Assembly (NCBI RefSeq): GCF_019218755.1
Contig: NZ_JAHUWZ010000008.1
Location: 1-64,000, forward strand
DNA length: 64,000 bases
From: Acidovorax sp. sif1233
Lineage (GTDB): Bacteria > Pseudomonadota > Gammaproteobacteria > Burkholderiales > Burkholderiaceae_C
Direction: 5' to 3'
Made by a program: the position numbers and the translations under genes. Positions 8,754 to 18,809 of this stretch are shown here, piece after piece; positions within the stretch are counted from its first letter, which is position 1; each line of letters begins with the position of its first letter. The notes below the pieces were generated by a model, which was not told where the DNA came from, made no database searches, and saw only the letters and a list, made by a program, of their open reading frames with translations.

Positions 8754-10001
8754 ATGAGCACGTTCTATGACGCCCTGGAAACCCGCAGCCCCGCAGAGCG
8801 CGAAGCGGCCCTGATGGCCGCGCTGCCGCGGCAGATCGCCCATGCCCAGCAGGCATCGCCCGCGTTTGCCGGCATCCTGGCGGGCGTGGATGCCGCCGCC
8901 GTCACCAGCCGCGCTGCGCTGGCGCAGCTGCCCGTCACGCGCAAGTACGAGCTGCTGGAGCGCCAGCAGGCGGGCCGCGCCGCCAACGTGTTCGGCGGGT
9001 TCAGCGCGCTGGGCTTTGGCCCCGGCATGACCCGCGTATTCGCCAGCCCCGGCACCATCTACGAGCCCGAGGGCACGCGCCGCGACTACTGGCGCATGGC
9101 GCGGGCCATCCATGCCGTGGGTTTTCGCAGCGGCGAGCTGATCCACAACAGCTTCAGCTACCACTTCGTGCCCGCGGGCTCGATGATGGAAACCGGCGCC
9201 CATGCGCTGGGCTGCACCGTGTTTCCGGGCGGCACGGGGCAGACCGAGCAGCAGGTGCAGGCCATGGCCGAATTGCGGCCAGCGGGCTACATCGGCACCC
9301 CCAGCTTCCTCAAGATCATTGTCGAGAAGGCCGCGGAAATGGGCATCGCGCTGCCCAGCGTGACCAAGGCGCTGGTCTCGGGCGAGGCGTTCCCCCCCTC
9401 GCTGCGCGACTGGTTCGCCGAGCGCGGCATCAGCGGCTACCAGTGCTACGCCACGGCCGACCTGGGGCTGATCGCCTACGAGACCAGCGCGCGCGAGGGC
9501 CTGGTGCTCGATGAAGGCGTGATCGTGGAGATCGTGCGCCCCGGCACCGGCGACCCCGTGCCCGAGGGCGAGGTGGGCGAGCTGGTCGTCACCACGCTCA
9601 ACCCCGACTACCCGCTGATCCGCTTTGGCACCGGCGACCTGTCGGCCGTGCTGCCCGGCGACTGCCCCACGGGCCGGACCAACACCCGCATCAAGGGCTG
9701 GATGGGCCGCGCCGACCAGACCACCAAGGTGCGCGGCATGTTCGTGCACCCCGGCCAGGTGGCCACCATCGCGCGGCGCTTTCCGCAGGTGCTGCGCGCG
9801 CGGCTGGTGGTCAGCGGCGAGATGGCCAACGACCAGATGGTGCTGCAGGTGGAGACCAGCGAAACCGCCGAGGGCCTGGCGCGCCAGCTGGGCGACGCCA
9901 TCCGCGAGGTGACCAAGCTGCGCGGCGATGTGCAGATGGTGGCCCCGGGCACCCTGCCCAACGACGGCAAGGTGATCGAGGACGCGCGGAGTTACAAGTA
10001 G
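8754..10001 (+). CDS. PaaK-like phenylacetate-CoA ligase family protein
   Basis: This 415-residue adenylate-forming enzyme resembles phenylacetate-CoA ligase. The middle shows the family's TADLGLIAYE region where the adenine is bound, the GELVVTTLNPDYPLIRFGTGDLS motif, and a C-terminal subdomain beginning KGWMGRADQTTKVRGMFVHPGQV, all typical of PaaK relatives. It has AAGGAACACCAGGC before the ATG. It lies downstream of the LIV-type importer but is separated by two repeats, so co-transcription is uncertain. It probably converts an aromatic or other carboxylic acid to its CoA thioester; the exact substrate cannot be deduced. Confidence 0.85.
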   Translation: MSTFYDALETRSPAEREAALMAALPRQIAHAQQASPAFAGILAGVDAAAVTSRAALAQLPVTRKYELLERQQAGRAANVFGGFSALGFGPGMTRVFASPGTIYEPEGTRRDYWRMARAIHAVGFRSGELIHNSFSYHFVPAGSMMETGAHALGCTVFPGGTGQTEQQVQAMAELRPAGYIGTPSFLKIIVEKAAEMGIALPSVTKALVSGEAFPPSLRDWFAERGISGYQCYATADLGLIAYETSAREGLVLDEGVIVEIVRPGTGDPVPEGEVGELVVTTLNPDYPLIRFGTGDLSAVLPGDCPTGRTNTRIKGWMGRADQTTKVRGMFVHPGQVATIARRFPQVLRARLVVSGEMANDQMVLQVETSETAEGLARQLGDAIREVTKLRGDVQMVAPGTLPNDGKVIEDARSYK

Positions 10002-10002
10002 C

Positions 10003-10085
10003 CGCCTGCGTCGCCTTCGGCGCCTTCCCCCGAGGGGACGGCCCCCTCGCTGCGGGGCGGCCCTTGCTCGGCGCCTCCCGCCTGG
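10003..10085 (+). repeat. GC-rich intergenic repeat, family 2, copy 4 (divergent)
   Basis: This directly follows the stop of the PaaK-like gene. It has the family layout (GCCTTCCCCCGAGGGGACGG, then CCCCCTCGCTGCGGGG) but is diverged. The rest of the 389 bp gap up to 10390 holds family 1 copy B at 10247-10300 and an AGGAGAG ribosome site; nothing else was recognised. Confidence 0.55.
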
Positions 10086-10246
10086 CCTGCGCCGGTATCG
10101 AGCGCAGAGGACTGAAGCGGTGCGGTGCAAGCGTGCAGGCAGACAGACAGGCACCCGGTCACTGGACCACCTGCAGTTTGCGGCAACGCAAGAAATGCCC
10201 ACTTGGCACGGCGGGTCACCGCAGTGTTTACCCTAATCAATACTCC

Positions 10247-10300
10247 TTTTTTTATAGCATTTAGCGCTTTATTGACGGGCGCTGCAGGCCTTTTTCACTT
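10247..10300 (+). repeat. Short dispersed palindromic repeat, family 1, copy B
   Basis: Reads TTTTTTATAGCATTTAGCGC, then TTTATTGACGGGCGCTGCAG, then GCCTTTTTCACTT. It is AT-richer than its surroundings and lies about 90 bp upstream of the Bug receptor gene. Confidence 0.75.
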
Positions 10301-10390
10301 AAAGCCCCTGCCCCAGGCGGGCTACGTAATATCCGCAATGTTCCCGTAAACCCCCCTCGCTATCATGGCCCGTCATTCACAGGAGAGACC

Positions 10391-11380
10391 ATGAAAAAGA
10401 TGCTGAAACTCGCACTGATCGCTGCCGCCGCAGCCACCGCTTTCGGCGCCAGCGCCCAGGAGTTCCCCGCCAAGGACAAGACGATCACGATCGTGGTCCC
10501 CTACGCCGCGGGCGGCCCCACCGACCGCGTGGCACGCGACCTGGCCGAAGCCATCCGCAAGCCCCTGGGCGGCATCAGCGTGGTGGTGGACAACTCCGCC
10601 GGCGCAGGCAGCACCATCGGCTCCGCCAAGGTGGCGCGGGCCGCACCCGATGGCTACACCCTGCTGCTGAACCACGTGAGCATGGCCACCATGCCCACCA
10701 TGTACCGCAAGCTGGCCTTCAACGTGGCCAATGACTTCGAGTACCTGGGCATCATCAACGACGTGCCCATGACGCTCATCGCGCGTCCCTCGATGCCCGC
10801 GAACAACTACAAGGAACTGGCTGGCTGGCTGCAGCAGAACAAGGGCAAGATCAACCTGGGCAATGCAGGCCAGGGCTCGGCCTCGCACCTGTGCGGCCTG
10901 ATCTTCCAGAGCGCCGTGCAGGTCGACATGACGGCTGTGCCCTACAAGGGCACCGCGCCCGCCATCACCGACCTGATCGGCGGCCAGATCGACCTGCTGT
11001 GCGACCAGACGACCAACACCACCTCGCAGATCGAGGCCAAGAAGGTCAAGGCCTACGCCGTGACCACCTCCAAGCGCCTGACGACGCCCGCCCTCAAGGA
11101 CCTGCCCACGCTGGCCGAATCCGGCGTGAAGGACTTCAACGTGACCATCTGGCACGGCCTGTACGCGCCCAAGGGCACGCCTGCACCGGTGCTGACCAAG
11201 ATCAACGAAGCCCTCAAGGTGGCCCTGAAGGACCCTGAGTTCATCAAGAAGCAGGAAGGCCTGGGCGCCGTGGTGGCCACCGACAAGCGCGTCGAACCCG
11301 CCGAGCACAAGAAGTTCGTGCTGTCCGAAACCGAGAAATTCGGCGCCGCCATCAAGGCCGCGGGCTCCTACGCGGACTGA
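10391..11380 (+). CDS. Bug-family tripartite tricarboxylate receptor protein
   Basis: This 329-residue periplasmic receptor belongs to the Bug/TctC family. A signal peptide (MKKMLKLALIAAAAATAFGA, cleavage near ASA-QE) is followed by the family opening TITIVVPYAAGGPTDRVARD. The motifs VVDNSAGAGSTIGSAKVARA and GLYAPKGTPAPVLTKINEAL are typical. AGGAGAG precedes the ATG. Bug proteins are very numerous in Burkholderiales and many are orphan receptors lacking adjacent TctAB permease genes, as here. The ligand is usually a carboxylate, but this one is not identifiable. Confidence 0.93.
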   Translation: MKKMLKLALIAAAAATAFGASAQEFPAKDKTITIVVPYAAGGPTDRVARDLAEAIRKPLGGISVVVDNSAGAGSTIGSAKVARAAPDGYTLLLNHVSMATMPTMYRKLAFNVANDFEYLGIINDVPMTLIARPSMPANNYKELAGWLQQNKGKINLGNAGQGSASHLCGLIFQSAVQVDMTAVPYKGTAPAITDLIGGQIDLLCDQTTNTTSQIEAKKVKAYAVTTSKRLTTPALKDLPTLAESGVKDFNVTIWHGLYAPKGTPAPVLTKINEALKVALKDPEFIKKQEGLGAVVATDKRVEPAEHKKFVLSETEKFGAAIKAAGSYAD

Positions 11381-11457
11381 TCGGCACCTGCGCCCCCAGC
11401 CCGCGACCCTGCGGGCTGCGGTGCTCAGGATTGCTTGAAGGATTGAAGGAAGCAGGC

Positions 11458-11493
11458 AAGCCACCACGCCCCCCGGGGCCTGGTGGCTTTTTT
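11458..11493 (+). terminator. Rho-independent terminator after first Bug gene
   Basis: AAGCCACCA (11458-11466) pairs perfectly with TGGTGGCTT (11481-11489) around a GC-rich loop and is followed by a T-run reaching 11493. It lies 78 bp after the stop codon of the upstream Bug gene. Confidence 0.85.
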
Positions 11494-11635
11494 CCTGCCC
11501 GCGCCGCCACGGGCCGCCGCACGCCGCCGCGCTCCGGGTAATCCATGTGAACCCCGGCATGCCGGCCCGCGTAAAAAGGGGACCACCGTGGCATTCTCTT
11601 GCCGGCAGATCCTCCCTCACAACGAAAGCCCGCCC

Positions 11636-12751
11636 ATGGCGCAACATCGACAAGCCCACCACCACCACCTTGCGCGCAGCACCTCCCAGCCCCGCGCCCC
11701 GGCGCGCAGCCGCCGCGAGGCCCTGGCGTTCGCATTCACCCTGAGCGCGCTGGGCGCCATGGCCATCGCGGCGGCCGCCACCCTGCTCGCGCCGGGCTCC
11801 GCCCACGCCCAGGCCACGCCCGCCGCGGGGGGCTGGCCCACCAAGCCCGTGCGCATCGTCGTGCCCTTCGCGCCCGGCGGCACCACCGACATCCTGGCCC
11901 GCGCGATGGCCCCCGAACTCTCGCGCGCGTTCGGCCAGCAGTTCATCGTGGACAACCGCGCGGGCGCGGGCGGCAACGTGGGCGCCGAGATCGTGGCGAA
12001 ATCCCCCGGCGACGGCTACACCCTGCTCATGGGCACCGTGGGCACGCACGGCATCAACCGCGCGCTGTACGCCAAGCTGCCGTACGACCCCATCAAGGAC
12101 TTCGTGCCCATCACCCTGGTGGCCGCCGTGCCCAACGTGATGGTGATGAATGCCGACAAGGCCAAGGCCCAGGGCATCCACAACGTGCAGGACTTCATCC
12201 GCGTGGCCAAGGCCAGCCCCGGCAAGATGAACATGGCCTCCAGCGGCAACGGCACGTCCATCCACCTGGCGGGCGAGCTGTTCAAGAGCATGACGGGCAC
12301 CTTCATGCTGCACCTGCCCTACCGCGGATCGGGCCCGGCCCTCATGGACATGGTGGCGGGCAATGCGGACGTGATGTTCGACAACCTGCCCTCGTCCATG
12401 GCACAGATCAAGGCGGGCAAGCTCACCGCGCTGGCCGTAACAAGCTCGGAGCGCTCCAGCGCTCTGCCCGACGTGCCCACGGTGGAGCAGGCGGGCGGCC
12501 CCGCGCTCAAGGGCTACGAGGCCAGTTCCTGGTTCGGCCTGCTGGCTCCCGCGGGCACGCCCCCCGACATCGTCCACCGCATCCAGCAGGAAGTCGCCAG
12601 GTCGCTGGCCACGCCCGCGATGAAGGAACGGCTCGTGGCGCAGGGCGCGATCCCGGGCGGCAACACGCCGGCGGACTTCGCCAGGCACATCGACAGCGAG
12701 CACAAGAAGTGGGCGCAGGTGGTGAAGACCTCGGGAGCGAAGGTCGACTGA
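11636..12751 (+). CDS. Bug-family tripartite tricarboxylate receptor protein
   Basis: This second Bug/TctC receptor has 371 residues from the ATG at 11636. The N-terminus is unusually long and histidine-rich ([14 protein letters not shown]) before an Arg-rich stretch ([11 protein letters not shown]), then a hydrophobic segment ending SAHAQ. The double Arg hints at Tat-like export but lacks a full consensus. The mature part begins [20 protein letters not shown], with [19 protein letters not shown] and [20 protein letters not shown] following. Upstream in-frame codons back to 11483 look like terminator and leader sequence, so they are excluded. No permease genes are adjacent, and it is separated from the first Bug gene by a terminator, so it is independently transcribed. 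Confidence 0.9.
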   Translation: MAQHRQAHHHHLARSTSQPRAPARSRREALAFAFTLSALGAMAIAAAATLLAPGSAHAQATPAAGGWPTKPVRIVVPFAPGGTTDILARAMAPELSRAFGQQFIVDNRAGAGGNVGAEIVAKSPGDGYTLLMGTVGTHGINRALYAKLPYDPIKDFVPITLVAAVPNVMVMNADKAKAQGIHNVQDFIRVAKASPGKMNMASSGNGTSIHLAGELFKSMTGTFMLHLPYRGSGPALMDMVAGNADVMFDNLPSSMAQIKAGKLTALAVTSSERSSALPDVPTVEQAGGPALKGYEASSWFGLLAPAGTPPDIVHRIQQEVARSLATPAMKERLVAQGAIPGGNTPADFARHIDSEHKKWAQVVKTSGAKVD

Positions 12752-12799
12752 CCCGCCACGCCGGCGGCAGGCCCCCGGCGCAGCCGCCTGCCGGTCAAG

Positions 12800-13186
12800 T
12801 CACGGTGGCGCCGAGGGCGCGGCCAGCAAGCGCTTCTCGCCCTGGGCGAACGAGGCCCGCTGGATCCGCCCCTGAGCCACCTCGTAGACGCAGAGCATCT
12901 CCAGGGTGCCCAGCCCCTCCGGGAAATTGCGCGTGATCAGTTCGAGGTCCACCACTACGCCGCCCATCACCGTGCGCGACACCAGCCGCGCATGCAGGTC
13001 GGGCTCGGCAAAACGCGCCAGAAAGCGCGGCCGCATTTCAGCATGCCCGTGCGCGAGCCGTTCTCCATGGAGCACATGCTGCTGCGCATCGGCGGCGTAA
13101 GTGGCCAGCAGGGCCTCGATGTCCCTGGCGTTGTAGGCATCGAGTTGCGCCTGCACGACGGCCAGCGGCGAAGGGTCGTGGATCAT
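12800..13186 (-). CDS. NTF2-like (SnoaL/DUF4440 type) protein
   Basis: This small protein of 128 residues starts at the ATG at 13186 (MIHDPSPLAVVQAQLDAYNA). The pattern VVQAQLDAYNARDIEALLATYAADA, followed by a beta-rich remainder with EMLCVYEVAQGRIQRA, is typical of the NTF2-like superfamily that includes steroid delta-isomerase-like and YesE-type proteins. Such proteins form cone-shaped pockets used for many small-molecule reactions. There is no signal peptide. Its C-terminal end converges with the second Bug gene. The function cannot be specified from sequence or neighbours. Confidence 0.75.
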   Translation of the reverse strand: MIHDPSPLAVVQAQLDAYNARDIEALLATYAADAQQHVLHGERLAHGHAEMRPRFLARFAEPDLHARLVSRTVMGGVVVDLELITRNFPEGLGTLEMLCVYEVAQGRIQRASFAQGEKRLLAAPSAPP

Positions 13187-13319
13187 GATGGATGGTGAAA
13201 CAAGGAAAGCGCAGGAGGGCATGGCACCCGGCCCGCACAGGGGCCCGGCAGGGCGGACAGCGGGAGCCCGCTCTGGCGCGCCGCCACTCCCGCGCGGCCA
13301 CGCCGCCATTCATGCGGTG

Positions 13320-13637
13320 CTACACGCCCCAGACCACGTCCACGTCCGCCGCCGCGCTGCGCTTGAGCATCTCGATGAACGGCGCCACCCGCTGGCGCAG
13401 GCGCACCGTGTCGGCGCGCTCCTCGGCCACGGCGTCGTCGCTGGCGTCCTCGGGCGGGGGCAGCGTTTCCTCCGCCGCCACGGCGGCCTCGAGCGCCGCG
13501 ATGGCGCCCGGGATCTGCGCCGCCGTCACGATGCCGCTCGCACCGGGTGTCTTGCCCATGATGGTCACGATCTGCCGCCCTTGCGGCTCCAGCATGATCA
13601 GATCGGCGGCAGCGCGGGACTTGAATTTGTAGAGCAT
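13320..13637 (-). CDS. DUF1840 family protein
   Basis: This protein of 105 residues starts at ATG 13637 (MLYKFKSRAAADLIMLEPQG). That opening, the phrase QGRQIVTIMGK and the low-complexity acidic middle (ETLPPPEDASDDAVAEERAD) match DUF1840, a family common in Burkholderiales with no known function. No catalytic motif or membrane segment is visible. It lies 86 bp downstream of the methyltransferase gene on the same strand, so co-transcription is possible. Confidence 0.8.
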   Translation of the reverse strand: MLYKFKSRAAADLIMLEPQGRQIVTIMGKTPGASGIVTAAQIPGAIAALEAAVAAEETLPPPEDASDDAVAEERADTVRLRQRVAPFIEMLKRSAAADVDVVWGV

Positions 13638-13723
13638 GGTGAAACGTATTCCTCGGTAGGGCTTGAAGCGGCCGGCAAACCCGGCACGGCGATGGTGGAC
13701 AGGCGTTTGCGGGCCGCTCCGGT

Positions 13724-14992
13724 TCAGCGGTTGTACATGTAGTCGCGCGTGAACGGATAGTCCGATTGTGCGCCGGCCAGGGCCCCGGCCGCCATCTGGC
13801 CGTCGGGCTTGGTGGCCAGCATCTGGTGCAGCGCCATCCAGCCGCGCTCGAACCCCAGCGCGCTGCCCGCCAGGTACAGGCGGTAGGCACGCAGCACCTT
13901 GTCGCCCTGCTCGGCGCCGGACTGCGCGGCCAGCACCTCGCGCGCCGCGGGCAGGCGGGCCTCCAGCCCGTCGGACCACGCCCACAGGGTGCGCGCGTAG
14001 TGGGGGCGCAGGTTCTCGGTGTCCACCATTTCCAGGCCCGCCCGGGCCATGTCGTGCAGCACGGCGCTCACATGGATCAGCTCCCCCCCGGGGAAGATGT
14101 ACTGCTCGATGAAGTCGCCCATGCCCGCGCCGAGCTGCGCGTTGTCCACCGCGCCCGCCGTGATGCCGTGGTTCATCAGCAGGCCCCCCGGGCGCAGCAG
14201 CCGGGCCACGGTGGCAAAGTAGCGTTCCATCTGCGCGCGGCCCACATGCTCGAACATGCCCACGGACGCCACCTTGTCGAAGGGCCGGTCCGCCTGCAGC
14301 TCGCGGTAGTCGCACAGCTGCATCCGCACACGGCCCTGCAGCCCCCGCGCCTCGATGAGCTGCTGCACATGCGCGTGCTGGTTGCGCGACAGCGTGATGC
14401 CCGTGGCATCCACGCCGTAGTGCTCCGCGGCCCACAGCAGCAGGCCGCCCCAGCCGGCGCCGATGTCCAGGAACCGCTCGCCGGGCGCCAGGCGCAGCTT
14501 GCGGCAGATGTGGTCCAGCTTGGCCTCCTGGGCCTGGGCCAGCGACATGCCCGCATCCCGGAAATAGGCGCACGAATAGACGCGCCGCGGGTCGAGCCAG
14601 AGCGCGTAGAAGTCGTCCGAGAGGTCATAGTGGAACTGCACCTGGCGGGCATCGCGGGCCACCGTGTGCGCCGCCATGGACCGTGCCCGCGCCAGCACCC
14701 TGCGCCACCAGCCGCTGTGCTGCTCGCGGGCCGGGTCGCGGGTGAGCAGGCCCGCCGCGGCGGCCATCAGGTCGCGCATGCCGCCCTCCAGCGCCACGCG
14801 GCCCTCGACGATGGCCGCGCCCACGTTGCCGATCTCGCCCATCGCCAGGGCCACCAGCGCCATGCGGTCGCGAAACCGCAGCGTGACGGCGGGCTCGGAC
14901 GCGCCCAGCTGCTGCCCGGCGGGCAGCTGGACGGCCATGGGCACTGGCAACGCAGCCAGCCGCCCCTCCAGGGTGTGCAGCAAGTGCTTCAT
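13724..14992 (-). CDS. Cyclopropane-fatty-acyl-phospholipid synthase family methyltransferase
   Basis: This SAM-dependent methyltransferase has 422 residues from the ATG at 14992. The N-terminal third resembles the accessory domain of CFA synthases. The SAM-binding motif [20 protein letters not shown], the phrase [11 protein letters not shown], and QIEFHYDLS-like wording (here [19 protein letters not shown]) are typical. CFA synthases transfer a methylene group to cis double bonds of membrane phospholipids, but several family members methylate other lipids. It is transcribed divergently from the aromatic-CoA operon, with only about 107 bp between the starts. Confidence 0.87.
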   Translation of the reverse strand: MKHLLHTLEGRLAALPVPMAVQLPAGQQLGASEPAVTLRFRDRMALVALAMGEIGNVGAAIVEGRVALEGGMRDLMAAAAGLLTRDPAREQHSGWWRRVLARARSMAAHTVARDARQVQFHYDLSDDFYALWLDPRRVYSCAYFRDAGMSLAQAQEAKLDHICRKLRLAPGERFLDIGAGWGGLLLWAAEHYGVDATGITLSRNQHAHVQQLIEARGLQGRVRMQLCDYRELQADRPFDKVASVGMFEHVGRAQMERYFATVARLLRPGGLLMNHGITAGAVDNAQLGAGMGDFIEQYIFPGGELIHVSAVLHDMARAGLEMVDTENLRPHYARTLWAWSDGLEARLPAAREVLAAQSGAEQGDKVLRAYRLYLAGSALGFERGWMALHQMLATKPDGQMAAGALAGAQSDYPFTRDYMYNR

Positions 14993-15063
14993 GCCGCCTA
15001 TTTTTGAATGGGTGCTGCACTGCGTCAACACCTCCCCCGCACGCCCCCGCCGGGAAGGCCCCA

Positions 15064-15091
15064 TTGACAGTATTTTGTTTAGGTCTAAACT
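15064..15091 (+). promoter_or_regulatory. Sigma-70-like promoter of the aromatic-CoA operon
   Basis: A perfect -35 TTGACA at 15064-15069 is followed after 16 bp by TAAACT (15086-15091) as a -10 element. The start codon of the downstream gene lies at 15100, so initiation 6-8 bp after the -10 would give a nearly leaderless transcript. No Shine-Dalgarno sequence is visible before the ATG, which is consistent. Confidence 0.65.
15077..15090. promoter_or_regulatory. Candidate MarR operator overlapping the -10 element
   Basis: The inverted repeat GTTTAG-GT-CTAAAC has perfect 6-bp arms and overlaps the -10 box, flanked on each side by TATTTT. Operator size and position suit a MarR-type repressor, and a MarR gene is the second gene of this operon. 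Binding by that protein is inferred. Confidence 0.6.
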
Positions 15092-15099
15092 ATTTTCAC

Positions 15100-17460
15100 A
15101 TGAACATCCTCTGCATTGGCGGCGGGCCCGCAGGCCTCTATTTCGCACTGCTCATGAAGCAGCAAAACCCTGCCCACCGGGTCACGGTGGTCGAGCGCAA
15201 CCGGCCGTTCGACACCTTTGGCTGGGGCGTGGTGCTGTCGGACCAGACGCTCGAGAACCTGCGCGCGGCCGACGGACCGACGGCCGCGCTGATCGGCGAT
15301 GCGTTCAACCACTGGGACGACATCGAGGTGTTCTTCAAGGGCCGCAGCGTGCGCTCCTCGGGCCACGGCTTTTGCGGCATCGGGCGCAAGCGGCTGCTCA
15401 ACATCCTGCAGGACCGCTGCCTCGCGGTCGGCGTGGAGCTGGTGTTCGAGACCGACGTGGCCGACGACCAGGCGCTGGCCGCCCAGTACCAGGCCGACCT
15501 GGTGATCGCCAGCGATGGCCTCAACAGCCGCATCCGCACCCGCTACGCCGCCACCTACCAGCCCGACATCGACCTGCGCCAGTGCCGCTTCGTCTGGCTG
15601 GGCACTCACAAAAAACTCGATGCTTTTACGTTTGCTTTCGAGCAGACCGAGCACGGCTGGTTCCAGGCGCACGCCTACCAGTTCGACGCCGACACCTCCA
15701 CCTTCATCATCGAGACGCCCGAGGCCGTGTGGAAGGCCCACGGCCTGGACCAGATGGAACAGCCCGAGGCGATTGCATTCTGCGAGAAGCTGTTTGCCAA
15801 ATACCTGGACGGCAACGCGCTCATCAGCAACGCTACGCACCTGCGCGGCTCGGCCAACTGGATCCGCTTCCCGCGCGTGATCTGCAACACCTGGGTGCAC
15901 CGCGAGACCATCGGCGGCAAGCGCGTGCCCATCGTGCTGATGGGCGACGCGGCGCACACCGCGCATTTCTCCATCGGCAGCGGCACCAAGCTCGCGCTGG
16001 AAGACGCGATTGACCTGGCGAACGAATTTTCGACGGGCCTGCCTATCGATGAGGTGCTCACCCACTACGAGGCGCGCCGCAGCGTCGAGGTGCTCAAGAT
16101 CCAGAACGCCGCGCGCAACTCCACCGAGTGGTTCGAGAACGTGGGCCGCTACGCCGGCATGGAGGTGGAGCAGTTCGCGTACTCGCTCCTCACGCGCAGC
16201 CAGCGCATCAGCCACGAGAACCTGCGACTGCGCGATGCCGCATGGCTGGAGGGCTATGAAGCGTGGCTGGCGGGCGGCAAGGCTGCAGTGCCGCCGATGC
16301 TCACACCGTTCACACTCAAGGGCGTCACCCTCAAGAACCGCATCGTCGTCTCGCCCATGGCCACCTACAGCGCGGTCGATGGCGTACCGCAGGACTTCCA
16401 CCTGGTGCACCTGGGCGCGCGCGCACTCGGCGGCGCGGCGCTGGTGATGGTGGAGATGACCAGCCCCACGCCCGAGGGCCGCATCACCCCCGCCTGCACC
16501 GGGCTGTGGAACGATGCGCAGCAGGCCGCCTTCACGCGCATCGTGCATTTCGTGCACGGCAGCAGCACCGCCAAGATCGGCCTGCAGCTGGGCCACAGCG
16601 GCCCCAAGGGCTCCACGCGCGTGGGCTGGGAAGGCACGGACGAACCGCTGCCCCATGGCAACTGGCCCCTGCTCGCTGCCAGCGCGCTGGCCTATGGCGA
16701 ACAGAACCAGACACCTGCGGCGATGACCCGCACCGACATGGACCGGATGACCGCCGCGTTTGTGGACAGCGCCCGGCGCGCGCTGGCCTGCGGCTTCGAC
16801 TGGCTGGAGTTGCACTGCGCGCACGGCTACCTGCTGGCCAGCTTCATCAGCCCCATCACCAACCAGCGCACGGATGAGTACGGCGGTAGCCTGCAGGGCC
16901 GCTGCCGCTACCCGCTCGAAGTGTTCGCCGCCGTGCGCGCCGTGTGGCCGGCCGACAAACCCATGAGCGTGCGCATCTCGGCCCACGACTGGGCGCCGGG
17001 CGGCACCACGCCGGACGACGCGGTGGAGATCGCGCGCCTGTTCCAGGCGGCCGGCGCCGACCTGATCGACGTGTCGTCCGGCCAGACCACACGCGCCGCC
17101 AGGCCGGTGTACGGCCGCATGTACCAGACCCCGTTCGCCGACCGCATCCGCAACGAGGTGGGCATCGCCACCATGGCCGTGGGCGCGATCACCGAGGCCG
17201 ACCACGCCAACAGCATCATTGCCGCAGGCCGTGCGGACCTGTGCGCCATTGCCCGCCCGCACCTGGCCGACCCGGCCTGGACGCTGCACGCGGCCGCGCA
17301 GCTGAGCCCCGTGGCCGCCGCGCACACCGACTGGCCCGTGCAGTACGCCAGCGGCCGCGACCAGATGCTGCGCGAGATTTCCAAGCAAAAACAGCTTGCA
17401 GCGCTTGCCAATCAAGCGCAGGCAGCTACCAAAAGCAGAGCACCCGAGGAAGAAGGCTAG
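15100..17460 (+). CDS. Bifunctional aryl-CoA monooxygenase/reductase (2-aminobenzoyl-CoA or salicylyl-CoA 5-hydroxylase type)
   Basis: This 786-residue fusion has an N-terminal FAD aromatic hydroxylase (dinucleotide motif [14 protein letters not shown] at residues 5-18, second FAD motif [17 protein letters not shown]) and, from about residue 400, an Old Yellow Enzyme-like FMN reductase ([21 protein letters not shown], then [14 protein letters not shown]). This architecture is known from 2-aminobenzoyl-CoA monooxygenase/reductase of Azoarcus and from annotated bifunctional salicylyl-CoA 5-hydroxylases. The enzyme hydroxylates the aryl-CoA ring and the second domain reduces it. The neighbouring CoA ligase and RidA genes favour the 2-aminobenzoyl substrate. 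Residues 762-778 are encoded by a family 1 repeat that forms a charged Ala/Gln-rich tail. The ATG at 15100 is chosen because it begins the dinucleotide fold immediately. Confidence 0.88.
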   Translation: MNILCIGGGPAGLYFALLMKQQNPAHRVTVVERNRPFDTFGWGVVLSDQTLENLRAADGPTAALIGDAFNHWDDIEVFFKGRSVRSSGHGFCGIGRKRLLNILQDRCLAVGVELVFETDVADDQALAAQYQADLVIASDGLNSRIRTRYAATYQPDIDLRQCRFVWLGTHKKLDAFTFAFEQTEHGWFQAHAYQFDADTSTFIIETPEAVWKAHGLDQMEQPEAIAFCEKLFAKYLDGNALISNATHLRGSANWIRFPRVICNTWVHRETIGGKRVPIVLMGDAAHTAHFSIGSGTKLALEDAIDLANEFSTGLPIDEVLTHYEARRSVEVLKIQNAARNSTEWFENVGRYAGMEVEQFAYSLLTRSQRISHENLRLRDAAWLEGYEAWLAGGKAAVPPMLTPFTLKGVTLKNRIVVSPMATYSAVDGVPQDFHLVHLGARALGGAALVMVEMTSPTPEGRITPACTGLWNDAQQAAFTRIVHFVHGSSTAKIGLQLGHSGPKGSTRVGWEGTDEPLPHGNWPLLAASALAYGEQNQTPAAMTRTDMDRMTAAFVDSARRALACGFDWLELHCAHGYLLASFISPITNQRTDEYGGSLQGRCRYPLEVFAAVRAVWPADKPMSVRISAHDWAPGGTTPDDAVEIARLFQAAGADLIDVSSGQTTRAARPVYGRMYQTPFADRIRNEVGIATMAVGAITEADHANSIIAAGRADLCAIARPHLADPAWTLHAAAQLSPVAAAHTDWPVQYASGRDQMLREISKQKQLAALANQAQAATKSRAPEEEG
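17383..17435 (-). repeat. Short dispersed repeat, family 1, copy C (inside a gene)
   Basis: Read on the minus strand it gives CTTTTGGTAGCTGCCTGCGC, then TTGATTGGCAAGCGCTGCAA, then GCTGTTTTTGCTT. It sits at the 3' end of the bifunctional monooxygenase gene and is translated in frame as residues 762-778 ([17 protein letters not shown]). Confidence 0.8.
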
Positions 17461-17462
17461 CC

Positions 17463-17954
17463 ATGGACCTTGAAGCCCGCCTGCACGACGCCGCCCCCAG
17501 CGAGCACCCCGAGGCCCTGCGCCTGTGGCTGCGCATGCTCACCTGCACCCAGCTCATCGAAAAACAGGTGCGCAGCCACCTGCGCGCGCAGTTCGACACC
17601 ACGCTGCCGCGCTTCGACCTGATGGCGCAGCTGGAACGCGCGCCCGAGGGCATGAAGATGAAGGACCTCTCGCGCCGCATGATGGTGACCAGCGGCAACA
17701 TCACCGGCATCACCGACCAGCTCGTGGCCGAAGGGCTGGTGGAGCGCATGGACGTGGAAGGCGACCGCCGCGCGTACCTCGTGCGCCTCACGCCGCAGGG
17801 CCGCCAGCAGTTCATCGACATGGCGCGCCAGCACGAGCAATGGATCGTGGAGGCCTTCGCCACGCTGGGCGAGCGCGACATCAGCACCCTGCACCGCCTG
17901 CTGGGCAAGGTCAAGGAACACACCCAGAACAACTCTTTGGAGACCACGGAATGA
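17463..17954 (+). CDS. MarR-family transcriptional regulator
   Basis: This 163-residue winged-helix regulator starts 2 bp after the monooxygenase stop codon and overlaps the next gene by 4 bp (ATGA). The recognition region [20 protein letters not shown] followed by the wing [23 protein letters not shown] is standard MarR. MarR proteins in aromatic-CoA operons usually repress until a CoA thioester binds. Autoregulation through the palindrome at 15077-15090 is the simplest model, since this gene lies inside the operon it would control. Confidence 0.92.
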   Translation: MDLEARLHDAAPSEHPEALRLWLRMLTCTQLIEKQVRSHLRAQFDTTLPRFDLMAQLERAPEGMKMKDLSRRMMVTSGNITGITDQLVAEGLVERMDVEGDRRAYLVRLTPQGRQQFIDMARQHEQWIVEAFATLGERDISTLHRLLGKVKEHTQNNSLETTE

Positions 17955-18805
17955 AGCATTTCATCGGCGCAAGCAACCCCATGCGCGAGCAGTTCAACCC
18001 CCAGGCCAGCTACGTGGCCGAGCATTTCGCGTGGAGCTTCGACGGCGGCGTGGGCACCGTCACGCTCAACCGGCCCGACCGCAAGAACCCGCTCACCTTC
18101 CAGAGCTATTCGGAGCTGCGCGATTTTTTCTACGCGCTGCGGTTCGCCACCGACGTCAAGGCCATCGTGGTCACCGGCGCGGGCGGCAACTTCTGCTCGG
18201 GCGGCGACGTGCACGAGATCATCGGGCCGCTGACCACCATGACCATGCCCGAGCTGCTGGAGTTCACGCGCATGACGGGCGATCTGGTCAAGGCCATGCG
18301 CGCCTGCCCGCAGCCCGTGCTGGGCGCCATCGACGGCATCTGCGCCGGTGCGGGCGCGATGATGGCGCTGGCCTGCGACATGCGCTACGGCACCGAGGCC
18401 ACCAAGACTGCGTTCCTGTTCACCCGCGTGGGCCTGGCCGGTGCCGACATGGGCGCCTGCGCGCTGCTGCCCCGCATGATCGGCCAGGGCCGTGCGAGCG
18501 AGCTGCTGTTCACCGGCCGCGCGATGACGGCGCACGAGGGTCTGGCCTGGGGCTTCTTCAACGACCTGTATGAAAGCGCCGACCTGCTGGCCAACGTGCA
18601 GGCCACCGCGCGCACGCTGGCGGGCGGCCCCACCTTCGCCCATGGCATGACCAAGACCATGCTCAGCCAGGAGTGGAGCATGACCATCGAGCAGGCCATC
18701 GAGGCCGAGGCGCAGGCCCAGGCCATCTGCATGCAGACCGAAGATTTCCGACGCGCCTACGAGGCGTTTGCCGCCAGGCAGAAACCTGTGTTCCAGGGAG
18801 ATTGA
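17951..18805 (+). CDS. Enoyl-CoA hydratase/isomerase family protein
   Basis: This 284-residue crotonase-fold protein has the oxyanion-hole motifs [15 protein letters not shown] (about residues 76-90) and [19 protein letters not shown] near 135. It starts with ATGA overlapping the MarR stop. Crotonases hydrate, isomerise or hydrolyse enoyl-CoA intermediates. In this operon it should act after ring hydroxylation and reduction, in the beta-oxidation-like steps. The final 20 codons precede the next ATG by only 4 bp. Confidence 0.9.
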   Translation: MKHFIGASNPMREQFNPQASYVAEHFAWSFDGGVGTVTLNRPDRKNPLTFQSYSELRDFFYALRFATDVKAIVVTGAGGNFCSGGDVHEIIGPLTTMTMPELLEFTRMTGDLVKAMRACPQPVLGAIDGICAGAGAMMALACDMRYGTEATKTAFLFTRVGLAGADMGACALLPRMIGQGRASELLFTGRAMTAHEGLAWGFFNDLYESADLLANVQATARTLAGGPTFAHGMTKTMLSQEWSMTIEQAIEAEAQAQAICMQTEDFRRAYEAFAARQKPVFQGD

Positions 18806-18809
18806 GCCC

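Noticed and set aside
15606-15645. AT-richer stretch in the monooxygenase gene as another family 1 repeat copy
   Set aside because: It lacks the AGCGCTT/AAGCGCT dyad, and the encoded residues ([14 protein letters not shown]) look like conserved protein sequence of this enzyme family.
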